This document shows positions 1 through 4,814 of a stretch of 5,352 nucleotides of DNA, piece after piece (positions within the stretch are counted from its first letter, which is position 1; each line of letters opens with the position of its first letter). The DNA is from Deinococcales bacterium (GTDB lineage: Bacteria; Deinococcota; Deinococci; Deinococcales; Deinococcaceae). The notes under the pieces are model-generated. The model ran no database searches. It had not been told where the DNA came from and saw only the letters and a list, made by a program, of their open reading frames with translations. The DNA is taken from the NCBI GenBank assembly GCA_014378225.1, contig JACMOA010000127.1, forward strand, positions 1 through 5,352, given 5' to 3'. A program made the translations under genes and the position numbers.

Positions 1-414
1 GCTGTTGAATTGTTTGTATATTATCCTCTCATATCAGAGAAAATACTTATAAAAACTTTAATCAAAGAAGGATATGACATTGTTCTAGCTAACAAACTAA
101 TCTTGTTTACATACACAGCATTTAGATATACTTTTTTAGAAGAATTGGGTGCGTCTTTGTCAAAGTCATATTTATGGTTTACCGATGAAGATTCTTCGGT
201 TGAGATAAAAGGGGAAGACGAGCCAATATTCTAGCATTTGCTCAAGGTGGCTACGCATTACAGATATAACCATAACGAAATATTTAAAATAGTTTGCGGT
301 AGAAGTGCTGAGCATAATTTGATTAACAACGTATTTAACGATAATCCTGAGCTTAAAAATTTAGAAGGTTGGGTAATGGACCCTAATCACTATCGTCCAT
401 ATTTGGATGTATAA
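1..414 (+). pseudogene. Broken AT-rich gene remnant, 3' part, function unknown
   Basis: The reading frame is open from the first base of the window (Ala-Val-Glu-Leu-Phe...), so the gene begins outside it. It runs 77 codons to a TAG at 232-234. The same frame then stays open for 59 more codons (His-Leu-Leu-Lys... to ...Tyr-Leu-Asp-Val) and ends with TAA at 412-414. A one-base change from CAG or AAG to TAG would explain this. An alternative is a pair of compensating frameshifts: frame 3 reads openly from 204 to a TAA at 267-269 and has more AT-rich third positions there, and an AAAAGGGG run at 207-214 is a likely slip site. GC is about 33%, and no CTCGAG occurs, unlike the rest of the window. 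I do not recognise the protein: the first part is rich in Ile, Leu, Tyr and Phe, and the second in Asn and His. It is probably a decaying, horizontally acquired gene. Confidence 0.55.
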
Positions 415-415
415 A
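410..415 (+). promoter_or_regulatory. Possible -10 element upstream of the lipoprotein gene
   Basis: TATAAA matches the bacterial -10 consensus at five of six positions and overlaps the terminal stop codon of the AT-rich remnant. Transcription would begin near 422, about 35 bases before the lipoprotein start. No convincing -35 hexamer is seen 16-18 bases upstream, and such matches are common in AT-rich DNA, so this is a weak candidate for the promoter of the 458-3034 gene run. Confidence 0.25.
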
Positions 416-457
416 AGAACCGTGAACATTTTTCACTCTCTCGGATAAGGTAAAACC

Positions 458-1018
458 ATGAAAACCACAACCAAAACCCTACTTTCCCTCGCGTTACTTG
501 GTGCATTATCGGCTTGTGCTCCTGCCACCGTGCAAACTACTCGAGGGCCGTCCATAGATGCCAAAGCTGCCACCCAGAACGTGCGCGGATTTTCGGTGGG
601 CGCGTTCTCTGGCGATTTGGGCGGTGCGTTCCGGGAACGCCTGCTTCCCGCGCTCGAGGGCCGGGGTTTTGTGGTCACTTTTGCTGAAGCCAGGGCCAGT
701 CAGGACATCAGCGATTACCTGCTGCTGGGCAATGTAGAGGCTCGAGTGGATACTGTGACGAACGTAGACCCGTTTGGACGGGTGTATACCGTCTCAAACG
801 TCAATGTGGTGAACCGCCTCAGTCTGCGGGTGGTCAGCCGTAAGGACGGTCAGACCGTGCGAACTTTTACCCTCGAGCCTGCGGGTTGGTGGCTGGTTGG
901 AAATGGTCTCGAGGAAGTGGCGCGGGGCATTGCAGAAGCGGTGAACCGGGATTTTAAACCCGTGCGAACCGATGGACAGACTGCCAGACCGGATTTGTTG
1001 CCCGGTGGCTCGAGGTGA
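458..1018 (+). CDS. Small predicted lipoprotein, function unknown
   Basis: This 186-residue protein opens with a typical lipoprotein signal peptide: Lys at 2 and 6, a hydrophobic stretch at about 8-17, and the lipobox Leu-Ser-Ala-Cys with the acylated Cys at position 20. It is therefore expected to be exported and lipid-anchored. The mature part is soluble, with no further membrane segment, and alternates short beta-like stretches (about 45-75 and 90-140) with a C-terminal helix ending in an acidic, Asn-containing segment near 150-168. I do not recognise the family; an envelope-associated role is only an inference. The start is supported by TAAGG at 446-450, seven bases before the ATG. The stop codon lies four bases before the next start, so the gene is probably cotranscribed with the toxin-antitoxin pair. 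Composition and six CTCGAG sites match the host genome, not the AT-rich region before it. Confidence 0.85.
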   Translation: MKTTTKTLLSLALLGALSACAPATVQTTRGPSIDAKAATQNVRGFSVGAFSGDLGGAFRERLLPALEGRGFVVTFAEARASQDISDYLLLGNVEARVDTVTNVDPFGRVYTVSNVNVVNRLSLRVVSRKDGQTVRTFTLEPAGWWLVGNGLEEVARGIAEAVNRDFKPVRTDGQTARPDLLPGGSR

Positions 1019-1022
1019 AAGG

Positions 1023-1235
1023 ATGACGCTAAAAGAGAAGTGGCACCACAAGATAGAACAGATGGACGACGCTCAGCTCGAGAGTTTACAGCACCTACTT
1101 GAGCAACAAGAGCGCATACAGGACGATGTTTCCCTTTGGAAGTCGTTTTTTGCAGAGTTTAGTGCCAGTGAAGCGGTGGAATTTGCTCGAGCTACAGAGC
1201 GTTCATCGTGGCGTGATTTGGACGAGAGTGCATGA
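1023..1235 (+). CDS. Probable antitoxin of the adjacent VapC-type toxin
   Basis: This is a 70-residue, charged, probably all-helical protein. Residues 1-32 form an amphipathic helix rich in Glu, Gln and Leu; a linker follows, and residues 48-69 are a second charged segment containing Trp-Arg-Asp-Leu, the kind of tail that often wraps a PIN toxin. Its role is inferred from position: the stop overlaps the toxin start in an ATGA (1232-1235), the classic arrangement of vapBC pairs, in which the antitoxin is made first and neutralises the toxin. I cannot see a clear AbrB, ribbon-helix-helix or helix-turn-helix DNA-binding motif, so whether it represses its own operon is open. The ATG at 1023 is preferred over one at 972, because the latter would run deep inside the lipoprotein gene; AGGTGAAAGG just before 1023 serves as ribosome-binding site and overlaps the lipoprotein stop. 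Confidence 0.75.
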   Translation: MTLKEKWHHKIEQMDDAQLESLQHLLEQQERIQDDVSLWKSFFAEFSASEAVEFARATERSSWRDLDESA

Positions 1236-1642
1236 TTTATGCGCTGGACACCAATATTATCTCGGGCATTGTCAACGGGAATCTGAGCCTCGAGCGCCAA
1301 TTTTTTGAAACTCTGACCGCTGGACATCAGTTTGCATTGCCCTTGCTGGTGTATTACGAAGTTTTGCGTGGTTTAAAACTTCCAGAACAACAACGCAAAC
1401 TCGAGCTGTTCGAACGCATCGCTTCCCGCGCACAGATTTTGCCGCTCGAGAAAAGTACGGTGGAATTGGCCGCACGGCTTTACCGTGAATTGAGAAGTGC
1501 TGGAACTCCTCTGGGAGACGAAAAGGATGCGGACGTGCTGATTGCAGCCATCGTGCTCGAGCAGGATTTACCACTTGTTACCCGAAATACTAAACACTTT
1601 GCCCGTATTCCAAACCTCAAACTCGAGGACTGGACCCAATAG
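1232..1642 (+). CDS. vapC: VapC-family PIN-domain ribonuclease toxin
   Basis: This 136-residue protein has the length and motif order of VapC toxins, which are Mg2+-dependent ribonucleases that cleave tRNA or rRNA and halt growth when not bound by antitoxin. The acidic active-site residues are visible: Asp6 in the N-terminal Leu-Asp-Thr-Asn, Glu43 in Tyr-Tyr-Glu-Val-Leu-Arg-Gly, and Asp101 in Asp-Val-Leu-Ile-Ala-Ala. Asn119 in Thr-Arg-Asn-Thr-Lys-His-Phe occupies the fourth position, as in many family members. The C-terminus (Pro-Asn-Leu-Lys-Leu-Glu-Asp-Trp) is also typical. The gene appears intact. Its start overlaps the antitoxin stop by four bases, implying translational coupling. It ends 15 bases before sufD, so toxin and sufD may share a transcript. 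All five Leu-Glu pairs are written CTCGAG, so the gene is well adapted to this genome or long resident. The RNA target cannot be told from sequence. Confidence 0.92.
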   Translation: MIYALDTNIISGIVNGNLSLERQFFETLTAGHQFALPLLVYYEVLRGLKLPEQQRKLELFERIASRAQILPLEKSTVELAARLYRELRSAGTPLGDEKDADVLIAAIVLEQDLPLVTRNTKHFARIPNLKLEDWTQ

Positions 1643-1657
1643 AAGACAGGAGAATTC

Positions 1658-3034
1658 ATGACCATACAAACCCAAACAAACCCCGCTTTTTCGCTCGAGG
1701 CAATAAAAGCTCTGAACAGTGCCGCGTGGCTTGAGCAGAAACGTCTCTCTTCACTCGAGCTGTTTTTAAGCCTGCCCATTCCCTCCCGCAAAGTCGAGTC
1801 CTGGAAATACACCGACGTAACTTATATTCCGCTCGAGGTCTTAAAGCCCGCCTCGCACGTTGAAAGGGTTTCGAGTGTGGAGGCGTTGCCCTCGAGCGTG
1901 AAGGGTCGCTTGGACAAGACCGATGTGGGCGGATACCTGGTCTTTGACGGCGGCAGCCTGATTCACTCGAATGTTCCAGAAAACCTCTCGAGCCAGGGCG
2001 TCATTTTTATGGATTTGCTTTCTGCGCTCGAGACACACGAGGAACTGGTGAGGAAGCACCTCTACAGCGTGGTTCCCGCCGAAGTGCCGGACGACACGAC
2101 CATCGCGGCCCCCGGCACCACGCCCAGCAAGTCGCCAGACCCTTCAGAAGGCAAATTCAGCGCTCTGAACGCAGCGGTGTGGACTCAGGGAGCCTTCGTG
2201 TACGTACCACGCGGTGTTGAGGTCGAGTTGCCGCTTGGGTCCTTCCGTACCCTGCATGAAAGCGGCGTGTTCACTGCCACCCGCACGCTTTTGGTGCTCG
2301 AGGAGAACGCCAAGCTCACCTTCATTGACGAGCAGGACAGCCCTGAACTTCTCGATTCTTACGCTTTTGGAGCAGTAGAACTGGTTTTAGGCCAGGGCGC
2401 AAACCTGCGCTACGTCAGCGTGCAGAACTGGGGTGCAGGCGTAACTCATATTCAGCGGCAGCGTGGAGATGTGGGCCGGGACGCGACCTTGAATTCTCTG
2501 GTGGTCACGATGGGCGCAGACCTCTCGAGAACTGAGATGCAGAGCTATTTGCGCGGTCAGGGCAGCTCGAGCGAGATGTTGGCCTTGTATTTTGCCAGCG
2601 GTGAGCAGCACTTTGACCACTACACCCTGCAACACCACGCCGCCCCCAACGCACACTCGGATTTGTTGTACAAAGGCGTGTTGGACGATGAAACTCGAGC
2701 AGTTTTTAGCGGCATGATTAAGGTGGATTTGCACGCCCAGAAAACCGACGCTTACCAGAAGCACCGGACCCTTCTTCTCTCGAGTGATGCTAGAAACGAC
2801 AGCATTCCGCAGCTCGAGATTAACGCCAACGATGTGCGCTGTTCGCACGGCAGCACCACCGGACCCGTGGACCCAGAGCAGATGTTTTATCTGCGCTCGA
2901 GGGGATTAAGCCAGGAAACCGCTGAAAAGGTTTTGGTGACGGCTTATCTCGAGGATGTGCTCAGCCGGGTTCCGCTCGAGGGGATTGTGAAGTACATCGA
3001 GGGCGTGATTGCCGAGAAGGTGGGCGCGGTTTAG
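1658..3034 (+). CDS. sufD: Fe-S cluster assembly protein SufD
   Basis: SufD is the scaffold partner of SufB in the cytoplasmic SufBC(2)D complex, which builds Fe-S clusters with SufC ATPase activity. The 458-residue protein shows the SufD N-terminal signature Arg-Lys-Val-Glu-Ser-Trp-Lys-Tyr-Thr at 44-52, a long beta-helix core from about 165 to 385, and the conserved block Asp-Ala-Arg-Asn-Asp at 377-381 followed by Cys395-Ser-His397-Gly, equivalent to the Cys-Thr-His region of E. coli SufD. Cys395 is the only cysteine. Arg-Ser-Arg-Gly and a helical C-terminal region follow. Residues 144-164 form a Pro/Ser/Thr/Asp-rich stretch that looks like an extra linker before the core and helps explain the length. 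AGGAG at 1648-1652 is a strong ribosome-binding site. The gene is followed by a terminator and is not next to sufB or sufC inside this window: the upstream neighbour is a toxin gene. Confidence 0.95.
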   Translation: MTIQTQTNPAFSLEAIKALNSAAWLEQKRLSSLELFLSLPIPSRKVESWKYTDVTYIPLEVLKPASHVERVSSVEALPSSVKGRLDKTDVGGYLVFDGGSLIHSNVPENLSSQGVIFMDLLSALETHEELVRKHLYSVVPAEVPDDTTIAAPGTTPSKSPDPSEGKFSALNAAVWTQGAFVYVPRGVEVELPLGSFRTLHESGVFTATRTLLVLEENAKLTFIDEQDSPELLDSYAFGAVELVLGQGANLRYVSVQNWGAGVTHIQRQRGDVGRDATLNSLVVTMGADLSRTEMQSYLRGQGSSSEMLALYFASGEQHFDHYTLQHHAAPNAHSDLLYKGVLDDETRAVFSGMIKVDLHAQKTDAYQKHRTLLLSSDARNDSIPQLEINANDVRCSHGSTTGPVDPEQMFYLRSRGLSQETAEKVLVTAYLEDVLSRVPLEGIVKYIEGVIAEKVGAV

Positions 3035-3063
3035 CCGTGTTGGTTTGACCGGGGATTGTGAAG
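2980..3063 (+). repeat. 13-base direct repeat spanning the 3' end of sufD
   Basis: GGGGATTGTGAAG occurs at 2980-2992, inside sufD, and again at 3051-3063, just past its stop and next to the terminator; the copies start 71 bases apart. A match of this length somewhere in the window by chance is not rare, so it may be coincidental; it could also mark a small duplication at the gene end. Confidence 0.4.
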
Positions 3064-3067
3064 AAGA

Positions 3068-3092
3068 GGGCGCACGGAGGTGTGCCCTTTTT
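3068..3092 (+). terminator. Intrinsic terminator after sufD
   Basis: GGGCGCAC and GTGTGCCC form an eight-pair stem with one G-U pair around a GGAG loop, directly followed by five T (3088-3092). This is a classic rho-independent terminator. It starts 33 bases after the sufD stop, so the lipoprotein-toxin-sufD transcript probably ends here, and it argues against starting the next gene at the GTG at 3058. Confidence 0.85.
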
Positions 3093-3105
3093 GCATACTG
3101 TAAGT

Positions 3106-3360
3106 GTGGAACACATAGACATTCGTTCAAAAGAGTTTGAGGAGATTGCGTGGAAAGCTTTGTTGCAGGCAATCGCTGAATCAAGAGTATTGGGACTGCC
3201 TGTTTTTGGCTATTTTGAGAAGTCAAAAGTATTTTTTATGGAGTTGCCTGACAACACTTTATGGGAAGTTGAATTGTTCGAGGATGGAACTCATAAGGTG
3301 ATTCGTCAAATGGAGCCGCATATAGGTTGGTTCGAGCGTCGTTACCCTGAAGTCATCTGA
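3106..3360 (+). CDS. Small protein of unknown function between sufD and the Rieske gene
   Basis: I do not recognise this protein. The frame is open from a GTG at 3058, but that start lies before the terminator hairpin, so the GTG at 3106 (84 residues, Val-Glu-His-Ile-Asp-Ile...) is the more likely one; no good ribosome-binding site is visible for it, and start choice is uncertain. The product is acidic and aromatic, with a probable helix in the first third, then beta-like stretches (Phe-Phe-Met-Glu-Leu-Pro, Leu-Trp-Glu-Val-Glu-Leu-Phe) and a C-terminal Gly-Trp-Phe-Glu-Arg-Arg-Tyr-Pro. There is no signal peptide, membrane segment or cysteine. GC is about 42%, lower than its neighbours, and it contains no CTCGAG, which hints at later acquisition. 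Its TGA overlaps the Rieske ATG by one base (TGATG), so the two are likely translationally coupled. Confidence 0.65.
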   Translation: MEHIDIRSKEFEEIAWKALLQAIAESRVLGLPVFGYFEKSKVFFMELPDNTLWEVELFEDGTHKVIRQMEPHIGWFERRYPEVI

Positions 3361-3662
3361 TGCGCCTCTTCGTCTGCAAAACCACAGAGCTGCTCGAGGG
3401 CGCTCAAAAAGCGGTTCGTATAGGCCGTCAGAGCGTGCTGGTTATAAACTATCAGGGTCAGTTTTACGCGCTCCGAAACCTGTGTACCCACGATTCTTAC
3501 GCGCTCGAGGGTGGAAAACTCGAGAATGGGAAAATTACTTGTGAAGCGCACGGTGCAACCTTTAATCTCGAGACCGGGGCCGCCACCATGCCTGCCGTTA
3601 AAGCGGTGAGACTGTATAAAACTGTGCTCGAGGGCGATGATTTGTACGTTGAGGAGCTATGA
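3360..3662 (+). CDS. Rieske-type [2Fe-2S] ferredoxin
   Basis: This 100-residue stand-alone Rieske protein is an electron carrier of the kind grouped with the ferredoxin subunits of non-haem-iron dioxygenases and the small subunit of nitrite reductase. Both cluster-binding boxes are present: Cys42-Thr-His44 and Cys61-Glu-Ala-His64, separated by 16 residues, as expected for two Cys plus two His ligation. The sequence Gly-Ala-Thr-Phe-Asn-Leu after the second box also fits. There is no signal or membrane segment, so it is cytoplasmic. Such genes are often found next to suf genes in Actinobacteria and Deinococcus-Thermus, which suggests a role in, or dependence on, Fe-S assembly, but its redox partner is unknown. 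It overlaps both neighbours: TGATG with the gene before and ATGA with the glycosylase gene after. All five Leu-Glu pairs are encoded as CTCGAG. Confidence 0.93.
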   Translation: MRLFVCKTTELLEGAQKAVRIGRQSVLVINYQGQFYALRNLCTHDSYALEGGKLENGKITCEAHGATFNLETGAATMPAVKAVRLYKTVLEGDDLYVEEL

Positions 3663-4291
3663 AGGAACATCAGCCTTTTGCGCTGAAAGACCCGCTCGAG
3701 GTGGAGCGGCGGATGCTTCTGCTCGAGCGGCCTCACCAGCAACCCTTGCGGGATTACGTGGAGACCCTGCGGCTCGAGCGCGGCCCCGCTTACCAAATTC
3801 CCCACTTTGACCCGCTGGATGGCGGCACAGAGGCACGAGTACTCTTCTTACTCGAGGCTCCCGGACCCAAGGTGCTCCAGACCGGATTTATCAGCCGCGA
3901 TAACCCAGACCTGACCGCCCGCAATATGGGTGAACTGCTCGAGGGTGTGGGACTCGCTCGAGCCTATACCCTGCTATGGAACACGGTTCCCTGGTACATC
4001 GCAGGCGAAAACGGACGATTTCGTGCGCCCAACGCCCAGGACATCGCGGACGCTCGAGCCGCTACCGAACAGCTCCTCGAACTTCTACCAAAACTCGAGC
4101 ACATTGTTCTGGTAGGCCACCACGCGCAAAAAAGCAAGCCCTGGCTCGAGGGAAAAGGCCGATATACTCTCTGGGCGATGGGACACCCCAGCCCGGTCAA
4201 CTTTGCGCCCCGTCCACAGGCACGCGAAGCCGCACGCGAGATGCTCACGCAGTTATCAAATACGCTGAACCCTCACTCGAGGGTGTCGTAA
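3659..4291 (+). CDS. Uracil-DNA glycosylase superfamily protein
   Basis: This 210-residue protein fits the uracil-DNA glycosylase fold, whose members cut damaged or deaminated bases from DNA to start base-excision repair. Visible motifs are Leu-Glu-Ala-Pro-Gly-Pro at 65-70 (the active-site loop position), Trp-Asn-Thr-Val-Pro-Trp at 107-112, Val-Leu-Val-Gly-His-His-Ala at 150-156, and Gly-His-Pro-Ser-Pro at 175-179, the DNA-intercalation loop. Asp-Asn-Pro-Asp-Leu-Thr-Ala-Arg-Asn (81-89) is characteristic of a bacterial subgroup. The protein contains no cysteine, so it cannot carry the [4Fe-4S] cluster of families 4 and 5; the exact family and substrate are uncertain. The start overlaps the Rieske stop (ATGA), with GAGGAG only two bases upstream, implying coupled translation. 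The 3' end overlaps the convergent HD gene by 19 bases, and the last residues look like a ragged extension. Confidence 0.82.
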   Translation: MKEHQPFALKDPLEVERRMLLLERPHQQPLRDYVETLRLERGPAYQIPHFDPLDGGTEARVLFLLEAPGPKVLQTGFISRDNPDLTARNMGELLEGVGLARAYTLLWNTVPWYIAGENGRFRAPNAQDIADARAATEQLLELLPKLEHIVLVGHHAQKSKPWLEGKGRYTLWAMGHPSPVNFAPRPQAREAAREMLTQLSNTLNPHSRVS

Positions 4292-4737
4292 TCGTGCAGT
4301 AACCCGGCCTCAACATCCGCTCGAGGACTGTGATGCTGTTCAATCAGGTGGGCCACGTCCTGACGCCCACCCGCAAGGCGCACCATCTCAGCCCCCCTTG
4401 CCGGGTGCTCATTGCGAACTTTAACTGCTCCCAGCGTCCAACCCGCACTTAAGCGGTACGGAATGAGGCCCACCAAAACCCGCTCGAGCACGTTGTATTT
4501 GCGTACACTTTTGCCACAGTCGTGCAAAATGGCGGCGGCGACCAGTTCCGCTCGAGCGTCCGGATAATCGCCCTCGAGCTTTTGGGCCACCCGAACCCCG
4601 TGTTCCCGGTCTCGAGGGTCCATTCTTGCGTACACTCCGTACTCCGCTCGAGTGAGCCGCTGGTGCGCCCACACATCGTCCGGTCTGGCCTGTGAAACAA
4701 AGAAGCTTCGTCCCAGACGTTTGATTTTTCCTAGCAT
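4273..4737 (-). CDS. HD-domain metal-dependent phosphohydrolase
   Basis: This 154-residue protein is a compact HD-domain enzyme, a superfamily of metal-dependent phosphohydrolases that act on nucleotides, cyclic nucleotides or similar phosphoesters. The metal ligands appear in order: His46 (Arg-Glu-His-Gly), His72-Asp73 in Ile-Leu-His-Asp-Cys-Gly-Lys, His111 in Glu-His-Pro-Ala-Arg-Gly, His135-His136 in Glu-Gln-His-His-Ser-Pro, and Asp149 or Asp151 near the end. No second domain is present, so the substrate cannot be named. It is cytoplasmic, with a basic N-terminus (Lys-Ile-Lys-Arg-Leu-Gly-Arg). The start at 4737 fits the usual N-terminal pattern of this family, but no ribosome-binding site precedes it: the ATG directly follows the T-run of the trxB terminator. 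The gene may be translated from a leaderless transcript, or by readthrough from trxB. Its last codons overlap the glycosylase gene. Confidence 0.88.
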   Translation of the reverse strand: MLGKIKRLGRSFFVSQARPDDVWAHQRLTRAEYGVYARMDPRDREHGVRVAQKLEGDYPDARAELVAAAILHDCGKSVRKYNVLERVLVGLIPYRLSAGWTLGAVKVRNEHPARGAEMVRLAGGRQDVAHLIEQHHSPRADVEAGLLHDYDTLE

Positions 4738-4775
4738 AAAAAATTAAAACCGAGAGAGCACTTTGCTCCCCCGGT
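4738..4775 (-). terminator. Strong intrinsic terminator of trxB
   Basis: Read on the minus strand, ACCGGGGGAGCA pairs with TGCTCTCTCGGT as a 12-pair stem with two G-U pairs and a three-base AAG loop, followed by TTTTAATTTTTT. It lies about 40 bases after the trxB stop and should end that transcript efficiently. Its T-run ends exactly at the ATG of the HD gene on the same strand. Read on the plus strand there is no T-run, so it should work in one direction only. Confidence 0.9.
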
Positions 4776-4814
4776 CCTTCCCAAAATCCCTCGAGTGTGG
4801 GTCTGTTTCAAAAC

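Noticed and set aside
422..436. Inverted repeat GTGAA-CATTT-TTCAC before the lipoprotein gene, possible terminator or operator
   Set aside because: The stem has only five pairs, there is no T-run after it, and no second copy exists in the window.
2387..2848. Long minus-strand open frame (153 codons) opposite sufD
   Set aside because: It lies wholly within the well-supported sufD gene and shows no recognisable protein motif.
3045..3099. TTGACC at 3045 and CATACT at 3094 as a promoter for the small gene
   Set aside because: They are about 44 bases apart, far from the usual 16-18, with the terminator hairpin between them.
3976..4302. Plus-strand open frame of 108 codons inside and past the glycosylase gene
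   Set aside because: It overlaps the glycosylase motifs in another frame, has an Arg/Ser/Thr-rich shadow composition and no start signal.
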